Assembly: GCA_965200685.1 (NCBI GenBank)
Contig: OZ241379.1
Location: 3,472,001-3,536,000 of the forward strand
Direction of reading: 5' to 3'
DNA length: 64,000 bases
DNA from: Bin5 sp965200685
GTDB taxonomy: Bacteria > Chloroflexota > Anaerolineae > Caldilineales > Caldilineaceae
The notes beneath the pieces were generated by a model that searched no databases, was not told the origin of the DNA, and saw only the letters and a list, made by a program, of their open reading frames with translations. The first letter of the stretch is position 1. The number at the start of each line of letters is the position of its first letter. The position numbers were made by a program, and so were the translations under genes. Below are positions 25,114-33,518 of the stretch, in pieces.

Positions 25114-25809
25114 ATGAAGCAACGGATATTGATTGTTGAGGACGAACGGGCTGTCGCCAGAGGCCTGGAGTACGCCCTGAAAGCAGAGGGATTTGCGGTG
25201 TCCTGGGCAGAGACCGGTAGGCAGGCCCTGGACCTGGCCCGCTGCGAGTTGCCGGATCTGATTACCCTAGACTTACGCCTGCCGGATATCAATGGCTATG
25301 ATGTCTGCCGGGCTTTACGCAACCAAGGCCATCGCCAGCCGATTCTGATGTTGACCGCCAAAGATGAGGAGTTGGATAAAGTCTTGGGTTTGGAACTAGG
25401 CGCAGACGATTACGTGGTCAAGCCCTATAGCCTGCGGGAGTTAATCTCCCGGATTCGGGCCCTGCTGCGCCGAGCTTATGGTGAGTTAGCCACTCAGCCT
25501 GAAGACGAAGTGCAGCGTTTCGGTGCTCTGGAAATCGACCCCATACGCATGGAAGTGCGCTGGGACGGGGTAATTATCGATCTGACGCCCACGGAATACC
25601 GTCTGCTATGCTATCTCTCCGCACGGGTGAATGTGCCGGTCAGCCGTAATGGCCTGATAGAAGCGATTTGGGGCTATGAGAGCGACGTAAACAGTGACCG
25701 TACAGTGGATGTCCACATCCGGCATCTGCGTCAGAAGATCGAACGAGATCCAGCCAACCCTCAGCAAATTGTGACCGTCCGTGGGGTCGGATACAAATTC
25801 CAAGCATAA
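25114..25809 (+). CDS. OmpR/PhoB-family response regulator
   Basis: A 231-aa two-component regulator. The receiver has the acidic pair at E9-D10, the phospho-acceptor D53 (TLDLRLPDINGYDVC), Thr in MLTAKDEE and K103 (YVVKPYS). A winged-helix output domain follows (LTPTEYRLLCYLSARVNVPV, then DVHIRHLRQKIERDP), typical of the OmpR/PhoB class that binds direct repeats about 11 bases apart. The ATG at 25114 is chosen over an upstream TTG that overlaps the preceding gene, because the receiver begins with MKQRILIVEDE. It precedes an exported PDZ protein and a histidine kinase on the same strand, its likely partners. Confidence 0.93.
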   Translation: MKQRILIVEDERAVARGLEYALKAEGFAVSWAETGRQALDLARCELPDLITLDLRLPDINGYDVCRALRNQGHRQPILMLTAKDEELDKVLGLELGADDYVVKPYSLRELISRIRALLRRAYGELATQPEDEVQRFGALEIDPIRMEVRWDGVIIDLTPTEYRLLCYLSARVNVPVSRNGLIEAIWGYESDVNSDRTVDVHIRHLRQKIERDPANPQQIVTVRGVGYKFQA

Positions 25810-25966
25810 AGAAGTATACAAAGCTAGGGAAACAAACAGTAGCTGCCAGCGAAAACGTTATGAAATCTTAACAGAAGGGCAACAGACCTTTCACGTTCTG
25901 TGGCTATACTGGTGAATGAGTGAGATGGATTTTAACTCAATTTACCACAGAACACAGGAGGTATGA

Positions 25967-27418
25967 ATGACACATTTTACGCCCAAGACCGTTAAGACTT
26001 CTGCCAAATGGCTCATGTTGCCGCTGGCTCTGCTGACGCTTTTCGTCTGGAGTGGCTCCGTCTCGGCTGCCCAACTGGTAGATGATCACCCCAAGCCGGA
26101 TCCGGGGGTTTTGATCGTTGATGTGGATGAGGACAGCCCGGCCGCCGAAGCTGGCATCGCTCGCGGCGACATTCTGCTGGAGATTGATGGCGACGCGGTC
26201 AACACTGCTGCCGAGCTGAAGAAGGTGATCCTGATGTACGACCCGGACGATACTGTCGAGCTGACAGTGAGGCACGGAGACGAGGAAAGGACGCTGACGA
26301 CCACCTTGGGAGACCATAGAGGGCGGCCTCTGCTGGGCGTTACGCCACACAATCCATGGAGCGCACGCCAGGGGGTTGGTGGACGATTCAAAGAGAGGTC
26401 CATGCAGAAAATGCCTTTCTCTAATGAACGCTTCAAAGAGAAGTCCATGCAGGAAATGCCTTTCTTTAATGAGCACTTCAAAGAGAAGTCCATGCAGGAA
26501 ATGCCTTTCTTTAATGAGCACTTCAAAGAGAAGTCCATGCAGGAAATGCCCTTCTTTGATATGACCGCTTCTGCCATGATCGGGAGGGTGCGGGAGGACA
26601 GCCCGGCGGCGGATGCCGGCCTGGAGAAAGGCGATGTGATCACCGATGTAGATGAGATGGACGTGGCAGACTTTGAGGACTTAGTAGCAGCCCTGGCCGA
26701 GTACAGCCCTGGCGATGAGGTGCAGGTGACCGTTGACCGGGACGGTGAAGAGATCAGTGTCCCCGTGACTCTCGCGGCCCATCCAGAGGATGAGGAGAAA
26801 GCCTACCTTGGCGTCAATATGGCCGCTGCTGCCATGATCGGGAGGGTGCAGGAGGACAGCCCGGCGGCTGCTGCCGGCCTGGAGAAAGGCGATGTGATCA
26901 CCGCTGTAGATGAGATGGACGTGGCAGGCTTTGAGGACTTAGTAGCAGCCCTGGCCGAGTATAGCCCTGGCGATGAGGTGCAGGTAACCGTTGACCGGGA
27001 CGGTGAAGAGGTCACAGTCCCCGTGACTCTCGCGGCCCATCCAAAAGACGAGGAGAAAGCCTACCTCGGCGTCTCTATCGTTCACATGGAACATTCCCGT
27101 AGAGGAACACAGGACAAAGATCGGTCGGAGAGAGGTTCCCAGGACCATATACCAAGCATGAACAGCTTTGGATTCCGCATCCCGAATGAAGTGTTCAGGG
27201 CACTCTTCTCTCAATTTTTCCATAACGTTGAGGGCGAGATGCCATACGAGCTGCCCCGTTCTAGGCAGATGCCCGCCGACCTGGAAGTCCGGCAATTTTT
27301 CAATCACAGTGAAGATACGCCGGGCCTGCTGCATCGTTTCATGATGATGCCGCCCAGCGAGCCGACAATGCGGGACCATGATAAGCCCGCGCCTGTTCTA
27401 CACTCTCTGGAACTCTGA
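25967..27418 (+). CDS. Exported protein with three PDZ domains and no protease domain
   Basis: A 483-aa protein. It has a signal peptide (LMLPLALLTLFVWSGSVSAA, residues ~16-35) and PDZ 1 at about 40-125. A linker at 141-200 is made of four 15-residue repeats (FKEKSMQEMPFFNEH). PDZ 2 and PDZ 3 follow at about 204-375, then a Met/Pro-rich tail of about 100 residues. PDZ 2 and 3 are nearly identical (DSPAA.AGLEKGDVIT, then AYLGV), from a 258-base tandem duplication. HtrA/DegP proteases carry PDZ domains of this type after a Ser protease domain, but no GNSGG or catalytic His/Asp is present. AGGAGG lies five bases before the ATG. It sits between the regulator and kinase genes, so it may sense or scaffold extracytoplasmic proteins. 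Confidence 0.85.
   Translation: MTHFTPKTVKTSAKWLMLPLALLTLFVWSGSVSAAQLVDDHPKPDPGVLIVDVDEDSPAAEAGIARGDILLEIDGDAVNTAAELKKVILMYDPDDTVELTVRHGDEERTLTTTLGDHRGRPLLGVTPHNPWSARQGVGGRFKERSMQKMPFSNERFKEKSMQEMPFFNEHFKEKSMQEMPFFNEHFKEKSMQEMPFFDMTASAMIGRVREDSPAADAGLEKGDVITDVDEMDVADFEDLVAALAEYSPGDEVQVTVDRDGEEISVPVTLAAHPEDEEKAYLGVNMAAAAMIGRVQEDSPAAAAGLEKGDVITAVDEMDVAGFEDLVAALAEYSPGDEVQVTVDRDGEEVTVPVTLAAHPKDEEKAYLGVSIVHMEHSRRGTQDKDRSERGSQDHIPSMNSFGFRIPNEVFRALFSQFFHNVEGEMPYELPRSRQMPADLEVRQFFNHSEDTPGLLHRFMMMPPSEPTMRDHDKPAPVLHSLEL
26387..26566 (+). repeat. Four 45-bp tandem repeats in the PDZ gene
   Basis: Four in-frame units begin at 26387, 26432, 26477 and 26522, each starting TTCAAAGAGA. Each encodes FKEKSMQEMPFFNEH or a close variant. 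Units 2 to 4 are almost identical, so repeat number could vary between strains. Confidence 0.9.
26576..27091 (+). repeat. 258-bp tandem duplication encoding PDZ 2 and PDZ 3
   Basis: The segment at 26576-26833 is repeated at 26834-27091 with few changes (ATGATCGGGAGGGTG begins each). It doubles one PDZ domain in frame. Confidence 0.85.
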
Positions 27419-27505
27419 ATGACTTTGGAGAGCGTTCCGTAAAACCCAACAGCAGTAGTGCGTGGAGAGCAACGAATCACTCTCTATTGCAGTTGTATAC
27501 GATCA

Positions 27506-27537
27506 CGGGATGCACCGAAGGTTCTCGGTGCATCCCG
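27506..27537 (+). terminator. Hairpin between PDZ gene and histidine kinase
   Basis: A perfect 13-bp inverted repeat (CGGGATGCACCGA with a six-base loop, AGGTTC) is located 87 bases after the PDZ stop. It lacks a following T run, so it may be an mRNA-stabilising hairpin or attenuator rather than a full intrinsic terminator. Confidence 0.5.
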
Positions 27538-27558
27538 TTCTGACATGGGGAGCCGTAC

Positions 27559-29211
27559 ATGCTGCATTCTATCCGCTGGCGTCTGATTCTTAGCTACGCT
27601 GCCCTGACTCTATTGACCGCATCATTAGTCGGGATCGTCGTCCTGACGCTGATCACCCGCTATATGGCTGATCGGGAACAGGAGACACTAGCACAGAATG
27701 CCATCTCCGTGGCCCAGAAGGCGCGGCCCCTACTGACTCCACTCCACCACACTCCCCGCTTGCAGTACTTGGCAATCACAAGCGGATTCATGACCAATAC
27801 TGATGTGCAGATTCTTGACATTGACCAGCAGATGATAGCAAGCTCCCAAGTAGAGCATGAGGAATCGGGCGCGCGCGTGCCGAGTTTAGAAAAGTTAGAA
27901 AATCTATCCCGAACTACTAGCGTTCTCCGGCGCGGTGGCTCCATTGGCCCGTTCGTCATCGTCTCTCGGCGGCAGGCAGATAACCGTATGCGAGGCATGT
28001 TTGTATGGGAGACCGACGATGAGAGCTTCTACACGATTTCCATTGAGAGGAGACCAGGTTTGTGGGGGGACCGTCTGGTGTTTGAGGAACCAACAACGTT
28101 TGATACGTTGGTTCTGCCCAAAGAATACCAGCCATCCCGGCCCTTCTGGCAAGCCATTTTCGGTGACACAGAGGAACTGAAACAATTCATTGCTTCTGGA
28201 GCGACAATCACACTGCCGATTCGTGAGGGTGATCAGGTATTAGGCTATGTACAGATGAGCAATCGTTATCGGTTGTTTGCCGAACCACTGAGTGCCATCC
28301 GCCGCTCGCTGTTGGTAGCCGGTTCCGCCGCTGTCTTGCTGGCAGTATTGCTCGGTTTTCTGATGAGCCGCTCGTTGACCGCGCCACTGCTGGCATTAGC
28401 AGGTGCTACCCAGCAGATGGAAGGGGGAGATCTGACGGCCAGAGCACCGGAGACTGTTGGCGAAATCGGCGACGTAGCTCGTCGCTTCAACCGCATGGCC
28501 GCGCGGCTGCAGGCTACCTTTGCCGACCTGGCCGCGGAACGGGATGCCCTACGCCACTTCATCGCCGATGCCTCCCATGAACTACGTACCCCCCTGACCG
28601 CCTTGCGCCAATTCGTGGATCTCCTCCAAGGGCAGGCTGCGAACGACCCGGCCACCCGAGCTGAATTTCTGGCGGAAAGCCAGCATCAGTTAGAGAGATT
28701 GCAGTGGATGACCGGACATCTGCTTGACCTTTCCCGCCTAGATGGCGGAGTGGCTTCATTGGACATGGCCCAGCACGAGGTAGCGAATCTGTTGGAAGGT
28801 GTATTGGCCTCATTCCGCCCCCTGGCCGCAGAAAAAGGGATCGACCTACGGCTTTCTATGGCTGCCGAGCTTGAAGAGATCCGCTGTGACAGGGCCCGTA
28901 TGGAGATGGTACTGGCGAATCTGCTGGACAATGCCCTGAAATACACCCCAACCGGCGGCCTCGTGGAGATCGCCGCTATGCTTGGCTCCAACGACACAAC
29001 TATCCTATGGGTGGCGGACAGTGGGCCAGGCATACAGCCCGGAGACCAAGAGCGCATCTTTGAGAGATTCTACCGGGGTGAAAACAACGAGCAATTGCCA
29101 GGATCCGGACTGGGGCTGGCAATCGTCAAAAGCACTGTTGAAGCCCATGGCGGCACAGTGCGTGTGGTAAATGATGAAGGCGCAAAATTTATTGTAGAGA
29201 TTCCCGCCTAA
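27559..29211 (+). CDS. Sensor histidine kinase with HAMP domain
   Basis: A 550-aa membrane kinase. Helix 1 (~8-32) and helix 2 (~250-272) enclose an extracytoplasmic sensor of about 215 residues. HAMP follows (~272-325). The HisKA domain has the phospho-acceptor H340 in FIADASHELRTPL. The ATPase domain has the N box (LLDNALKYTP), G1 (DSGPGIQ), F box (RIFERFYRG) and G2 (GSGLGLAIVK). It is the natural partner of the OmpR-type regulator at 25114 and is transcribed after the PDZ gene. The extracytoplasmic sensor could therefore contact the exported PDZ protein. It ends four bases before the convergent Trm112-like gene. Confidence 0.93.
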   Translation: MLHSIRWRLILSYAALTLLTASLVGIVVLTLITRYMADREQETLAQNAISVAQKARPLLTPLHHTPRLQYLAITSGFMTNTDVQILDIDQQMIASSQVEHEESGARVPSLEKLENLSRTTSVLRRGGSIGPFVIVSRRQADNRMRGMFVWETDDESFYTISIERRPGLWGDRLVFEEPTTFDTLVLPKEYQPSRPFWQAIFGDTEELKQFIASGATITLPIREGDQVLGYVQMSNRYRLFAEPLSAIRRSLLVAGSAAVLLAVLLGFLMSRSLTAPLLALAGATQQMEGGDLTARAPETVGEIGDVARRFNRMAARLQATFADLAAERDALRHFIADASHELRTPLTALRQFVDLLQGQAANDPATRAEFLAESQHQLERLQWMTGHLLDLSRLDGGVASLDMAQHEVANLLEGVLASFRPLAAEKGIDLRLSMAAELEEIRCDRARMEMVLANLLDNALKYTPTGGLVEIAAMLGSNDTTILWVADSGPGIQPGDQERIFERFYRGENNEQLPGSGLGLAIVKSTVEAHGGTVRVVNDEGAKFIVEIPA

Positions 29212-29215
29212 TGAA

Positions 29216-29560
29216 TTATTGGATAAGGCTGGTATCTTGGTACTTCTTACCCTCCTCAAGCAGCATCACCGGTATACTGTTGCGGATAGGGTAGCGGTAG
29301 CCATTGCGGGGGTTGAGCAGAAATTTGCCATCGTCGATCAGTTGCAATGTGCCCTTGTCTTCCGGATCTACCAGAATTTCCAGAAGTTGCGGGCTGATTT
29401 CCCCGCCTAGAGGCGCGTCCTCTAGGGGCGTTACCGGCGTCTCTGGCAATATACCCGCGCCAGCCCCTTCCGGTTGAGGCCCAGCCAGGACCTGTTTGAT
29501 AACATACACTACGCCGGCGACAAAGCCGACGAAAAAAAGAAATTTGAGCAGCTTTTTCAT
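29216..29560 (-). CDS. Membrane-anchored Trm112-like protein
   Basis: A 114-aa protein with one N-terminal membrane helix (KKLLKFLFFVGFVAGVVYVI) and a C-terminal Trm112-like domain (LLEILVDPEDKGTLQL, then NGYRYPIRNSIPVML). Classic Trm112/YcaR proteins are ~60-aa zinc ribbons that activate methyltransferases. Here the usual CPxCK is VDPEDKG, so zinc binding is unlikely. The ATG at 29560 has GGAGG six bases upstream; a 20-codon extension is not supported. No methyltransferase partner is adjacent. Confidence 0.75.
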   Translation of the reverse strand: MKKLLKFLFFVGFVAGVVYVIKQVLAGPQPEGAGAGILPETPVTPLEDAPLGGEISPQLLEILVDPEDKGTLQLIDDGKFLLNPRNGYRYPIRNSIPVMLLEEGKKYQDTSLIQ

Positions 29561-29742
29561 AGCATGCCTCCGTTTATCAAGGTTTGAAGCGAATCGCCGC
29601 ATCAATTCCAATGGTAGCACATCCGCCGCTTTCAGGAAAATTCTCGCGGCAGTGGATTCCCTTGCCTATCAGCCGCATCTGCTGTATAGTCTTTTCATCG
29701 ACTATACATTGGTACAGCTCTGTTCTAAGGAACCAGGCCGCG

Positions 29743-30033
29743 ATGGAGTCATGTTCACAGGCCCAAAGCGCAGCAGCCCAAGCACTCCGCTATGTGGCCA
29801 ATACCCAGTTCAATCAGGCTGTGCTGTTCTTTGCAGATGGCAGCTATCTGCAATTTGAGCACAAAGGGCGGGATAGCCGCTGGGTCCAGGCATCCGCCCA
29901 ACAGACACAGGCGGACCGTACCTGTCGCTCCATGCGTCATTTCCGGCTGAATGCACTCCATCTGCAGCTTTATTTTGAAGATGGCAGCGATGTGCAATTT
30001 ACGACTGCTGGGGAATCATCCACGCAACTGTGA
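29743..30033 (+). CDS. Small hypothetical protein
   Basis: A 96-aa protein that I do not recognise. Two similar stretches (QAVLFFADGSYLQFEHK and LHLQLYFEDGSDVQFT) suggest a small internally repeated beta-hairpin fold. No signal peptide, Cys motif or membrane segment is seen with the start at 29743. A longer frame from 29584 would overlap the divergent Trm112 gene's leader and has no Shine-Dalgarno. It ends at the start of the next small gene (GTGAGGAG, 30030), so the two are probably one unit. Confidence 0.45.
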   Translation: MESCSQAQSAAAQALRYVANTQFNQAVLFFADGSYLQFEHKGRDSRWVQASAQQTQADRTCRSMRHFRLNALHLQLYFEDGSDVQFTTAGESSTQL

Positions 30034-30041
30034 GGAGACTG

Positions 30042-30239
30042 ATGGCACTGATCCATGAAAAACGTGAATTTGATAGCTGGTTGTTAGCCTTGCAAGCCGG
30101 TACGTTGACCGACATACAAATAGCTACCCTCCAGCAGGTCGTTGATGATGGAAAGGCAGCTACATTGGAAGAGGCGGCTAGGCTTCTTGACTGGCAAGAT
30201 ACGGTCATCGACCCGCTAGAACGCTTCTACGGACATTGA
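30042..30239 (+). CDS. Small helical hypothetical protein
   Basis: A 65-aa, probably all-helical protein (REFDSWLLALQAGTLTDIQI, ATLEEAARLLDWQD). GAGGAG five bases before the ATG at 30042 supports that start. It directly follows the 96-aa gene and may act with it. I do not recognise the family. A 28-base inverted-repeat hairpin lies 25 bases downstream. Confidence 0.5.
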   Translation: MALIHEKREFDSWLLALQAGTLTDIQIATLQQVVDDGKAATLEEAARLLDWQDTVIDPLERFYGH

Positions 30240-30264
30240 GCGCAGCAACACCAGTAGAGAGTGA

Positions 30265-30292
30265 TTCGTGGAGAGTTACTGCTCTCCACGAA
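30265..30292. terminator. Hairpin between convergent genes (repeat family 2)
   Basis: A perfect 11-bp inverted repeat (TTCGTGGAGAG, loop TTACTG) lies between the 65-aa gene and the convergent M16 peptidase gene. It could terminate transcription from both sides, though no T run follows. The words GAGAGTTACT and CCACGAACCAC recur at 35819-35848, so it belongs to a dispersed palindromic family. Confidence 0.5.
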
Positions 30293-30306
30293 CCACAGGT
30301 TCGCTC

Positions 30307-33165
30307 TTACTTGAAGTCCTCAGGGTACAATGTCCCTATGATATAGCGGTCTAAGGGCAGGAACTCTATAGCCGTTGCCTGAATATCCGCGGCGGTGACG
30401 GCCTCCACCCGGCTCTTCACCCTCTCCAGATCGAGAGCATCTGCTAGGTTGACATCGGCTCGAGTAGCGTAGGCTTCTAGCACCATATTCCAGAAGTAGT
30501 TCTGCTCCAACTCCTCCTCGCGCTGGCGCAGGATCTGTTCTTGGACTTTCTCCAGCAGGTCATCTCTGGGTCCATCGGTCTGTAGCCCTTCAATCAGTCC
30601 GAAGAGTACATCCACCAATTCTTCCACGCGTTTCGGGTCACTGCCGAAGGAGAAAGAGATTTCGTAGAGGCTATCGGGGTTAGGTAGCAGCCCGGCCGAT
30701 GCACCTGACGCGTAGACACCGCCCCGTTCCTCTCGCAACTCTTCCCGCATCAGAATGTTCAGAATTCCCTCTAACATGCGTAGATGCAGACGGTTTTCCG
30801 ACGTCTGGTCCGCGGGGCCAGTGAACAGGAGCTGGGTAAGGCTCTGATCCTCTTGCCCATGGTAGACGGGCACTTCGACAATTCCAGTCGGCGGGTCCGG
30901 CGCGACATCTTTCCAGGTCTCTGTGCGGTTCAATGAGGGCAGATTGCCTAGATAGATCTGCGACCATTCGGTCATCTGTTCCACATCAAAATTGCCAACA
31001 AAGATGAACGTAAAGTCGCTGAAGTCAGCGAACCTTTCCTGATAGATGGCGAAACCTCGCTCTAGATCGAGGGTGTGGATGTCCTCCAGCGATGGGAGGC
31101 TCTGGCGGACCGACTTGCCGTAGCGGGCTTCGGTGATGGCATCATAAAACGTAGAGTAGGGATCGAGGTCCCGGTTACGCAAGTATTCGGTTATATTGTC
31201 TTTCAGAGTCGCAAAAGCGTTTACATCCGCGCGCGGGGCTGTGCTGTAGAGATACACGAGCTGGAAAAGTGTTTCCACGGAATCTTGCTCGGAGGAGCCG
31301 TTAAATCCCTCCTCAAGAGGACCGACGAACGGGCCGACCCACACCCACTTAGCGGCCAGCATCCGTTGCAGAGCCGCGTAGCTCACATCGCCGATGCCAC
31401 TCTCACTGACAATGTTGCTGATCACATCGGCCTCAAAGAAATCCTCATCTGAGACCAGTGAGGAGCCGCCCGGGCTGGTGGCAAAGAACATGATCTCCTC
31501 CTCTCGAAAATCCGTGGGCTTGAGGAGTACCCGCACACCATTGGCTAGGGTCAGGTCGGTGATGTTGAAAGTCGTGTCCACCTGTTGGGAGATGATCTCC
31601 ACCGCCTCCGGGATGGCAGTCATCAGGGCGTCGGCCACCTCGATGTCTTCATACGGATCGATCTGTTTGACCTGCACTGCGTCAATGACCGCAGTCAGTT
31701 CCTCTTCGTTGGGTAGGCTGTCTGCGTCTCGCTCCGGCCCGGTGACTAGGACTGTACGGTTTTTGAGGCCCACGTATTGATCTGCCTGCCGGTTCACCTC
31801 GGTTGGGGTGATCAGCGGTAGTAGCTGGCTGACTAGCTGGTATTCATAGGCGATGCCGGGGATAGCCTCATTCTCTAGGAAATTACGGCTGTATTCATGG
31901 GCCAATGCACCGCTCGGAATGTTGTCCCGGTCGTTGAACTGAAGCTGGTAGTCTTTCAGGATTTCAGATTTGGCCCGGGCCAACTCCGATTCGGTGAATC
32001 CGTGGCGGCGCACCCGTTCCACTTCTGTCAGGACCGCGTCCAAGCCGCTGAGGACATCATCCTGTATCTGGGTAGAGACATTGAAGGTATTGACGCCCCG
32101 GACTAGCGGGCCCCAGCCTACAGAGGCCCCTAGGAACGGTGACTCAGCTTCTCTGGCGATCTCTTGGAGCCGGAAGTTGAGCATACCAGAGAATAGATGG
32201 CCGCTGAGGACATCTCTGTAGTCGGCGACAGTGACCAGCTCTGTAGAAGGCTGTTTGAAGTTGACTTCGGCGCTGGTAAACGGGAACTCTGGATCTGTGA
32301 AGATCAGATAGCGAGTTTCGGTGTGGTCTGGCACATTGTATGTGAGCCGGGGGCGGGGTGTCTCCGGTGTGGGCAGGTCACTGAAATGCTCGATGATCTT
32401 CTCTTCCATAGCAGTGACATCAACATCACCCACGAGGATCACTGCCATCAGGTCAGGCCGGTACCAATCTCGGTAAAACTGCCGCAATGTCTCTGCTGGC
32501 ACATTGCGGATAATATCCATATCGCCGATGGGCAGTCGGTTCGTGTAGTGAGAATCGCCGAGCCGAAAGGGCAGCATCTGCTCGTTCAAACGGCCAAAAG
32601 CATTCTGGAGTGCTAAGCGTTCCTCTTCTAGGATGATACCCCGTTCGTTGTCTACCTCCTCATCGGAAATGGTCGCGTAGCCAGCCCAATCCTCCAGCAC
32701 CTGAAATGCAGTGCGGATGATCTCCTCATCATCGGTAGGGAACTCTAGGTAGTAGACCGTCTCGTTAAAGGACGTGTAGGCGTTTATGTCCGACCCGAAG
32801 GACATGCCAATGCTTTCAAAGAAATCGACCAGTGCCTGCTTGGGAAATCGCTCCGTGCCATTGAACAGCATATGTTCGAGAAAATGAGCCAATCCCAACT
32901 GGTCGTCATCCTCCTGTAAAGAGCCAGCGTTGACGACTAGCTGTAGGATGGCACGGTTGGCCGGTTCTGTGTTATGGCGGATGTAGTAGGTCAGGCCGTT
33001 GTCTAGGACCGCTTTGCGGATGTCCGAGTCCATGGGCAGGACCTCATCCATCTGGACGTTGCTCGAGGATGTCGCGGGTATCCTAGGGGGATGCAGTGCA
33101 ATTGATTGACATGCACTGGTGAGCAGAGCAAACAGTACCAGAATTACAGTGGTTCGACGCACCAT
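30307..33165 (-). CDS. M16-family zinc metallopeptidase lipoprotein
   Basis: A 952-aa peptidase of the insulinase/pitrilysin family. The signal sequence ends in a lipobox (LTSAC, C19), so it is a predicted lipoprotein on the outside of the membrane. The inverted zinc motif is H94-F-L-E97-H98 (LGLAHFLEHMLFNG), with the distal ligand E174 (DNERGIILEEE). Two M16 halves are present: the active N-terminal half, and a C-terminal half without HxxEH starting near residue 510, as in single-chain M16 enzymes. AAGGAGG lies six bases before the ATG. Family members degrade or process peptides. An array of 11-base-spaced repeats lies upstream. Confidence 0.93.
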   Translation of the reverse strand: MVRRTTVILVLFALLTSACQSIALHPPRIPATSSSNVQMDEVLPMDSDIRKAVLDNGLTYYIRHNTEPANRAILQLVVNAGSLQEDDDQLGLAHFLEHMLFNGTERFPKQALVDFFESIGMSFGSDINAYTSFNETVYYLEFPTDDEEIIRTAFQVLEDWAGYATISDEEVDNERGIILEEERLALQNAFGRLNEQMLPFRLGDSHYTNRLPIGDMDIIRNVPAETLRQFYRDWYRPDLMAVILVGDVDVTAMEEKIIEHFSDLPTPETPRPRLTYNVPDHTETRYLIFTDPEFPFTSAEVNFKQPSTELVTVADYRDVLSGHLFSGMLNFRLQEIAREAESPFLGASVGWGPLVRGVNTFNVSTQIQDDVLSGLDAVLTEVERVRRHGFTESELARAKSEILKDYQLQFNDRDNIPSGALAHEYSRNFLENEAIPGIAYEYQLVSQLLPLITPTEVNRQADQYVGLKNRTVLVTGPERDADSLPNEEELTAVIDAVQVKQIDPYEDIEVADALMTAIPEAVEIISQQVDTTFNITDLTLANGVRVLLKPTDFREEEIMFFATSPGGSSLVSDEDFFEADVISNIVSESGIGDVSYAALQRMLAAKWVWVGPFVGPLEEGFNGSSEQDSVETLFQLVYLYSTAPRADVNAFATLKDNITEYLRNRDLDPYSTFYDAITEARYGKSVRQSLPSLEDIHTLDLERGFAIYQERFADFSDFTFIFVGNFDVEQMTEWSQIYLGNLPSLNRTETWKDVAPDPPTGIVEVPVYHGQEDQSLTQLLFTGPADQTSENRLHLRMLEGILNILMREELREERGGVYASGASAGLLPNPDSLYEISFSFGSDPKRVEELVDVLFGLIEGLQTDGPRDDLLEKVQEQILRQREEELEQNYFWNMVLEAYATRADVNLADALDLERVKSRVEAVTAADIQATAIEFLPLDRYIIGTLYPEDFK

Positions 33166-33242
33166 GTGAAACCTCCTTGATGTATAGGGTGTCGAATAGT
33201 GTTACAAGTACCTCTGATTTGCAGCTATAGTATTGCTTCGGC

Positions 33243-33286
33243 ATGTTATGGCTATGTTGTAGATATGTTGCAGACATGTTCTAGCC
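33243..33286. promoter_or_regulatory. Four 11-bp-phased direct repeats (operator-like)
   Basis: ATGTT occurs at 33243, 33254, 33265 and 33276, exactly 11 bases apart, in units ATGTTATGGCT, ATGTTGTAGAT, ATGTTGCAGAC and ATGTTCTAGCC. The array is about 80-120 bases upstream of the M16 gene and 155-200 upstream of the -35 of the reductase promoter. Direct repeats with 11-base spacing are typical OmpR/PhoB-family binding sites. The rest of the gap 33166-33440 shows nothing I can name. Confidence 0.55.
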
Positions 33287-33440
33287 GCTGTTGGTCGTGT
33301 GTGTTGAACCATTATATGCCCGATTGTCCATACTTACGAATATTTTTCAATAAAGTTTCTTGGTCTTGCCTTTTCTGAGGGGTGTCCCGCCCGCGCAGTT
33401 GTCAATAGCTCGCTTCTAGCTCTCATTGGACAAAACCAGC

Positions 33441-33470
33441 TTGACAAATCAAACGCGGCTACTCTATACT
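33441..33470 (+). promoter_or_regulatory. Sigma-70-type promoter of the reductase operon
   Basis: TTGACA (33441-33446) and TATACT (33465-33470) are separated by 18 bases. The predicted start of transcription, around 33477, falls inside the left arm of the palindrome at 33468-33518. Confidence 0.7.
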
Positions 33471-33518
33471 GCAGTGGCTAGTGACCTGTAGTTGCACTTG
33501 GTCACTGGCCACTGCAGT
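33468..33518. repeat. Long palindrome in the reductase leader (repeat family 1)
   Basis: The arms at 33468-33486 and 33500-33518 pair at 18 of 19 positions (ACTGCAGTGGCTAGTGACC against its complement), with a 13-base loop. It is the most complete copy of the CAGTGGCCA/GGTCACTGG repeat family. It lies between the -10 box and the AAGGAGG ribosome site, so it would form a strong 5' mRNA hairpin. Confidence 0.8.

Noticed and set aside
27506..27537. Strong intrinsic terminator after the PDZ gene
   Set aside because: The stem is perfect but no run of T follows, so it is listed only as a hairpin with moderate confidence.
33468..33518. Phage or plasmid attachment site or integron-type site
   Set aside because: No integrase, recombinase or tRNA end is nearby, and diverged copies of the same words are spread over the window, including inside genes.
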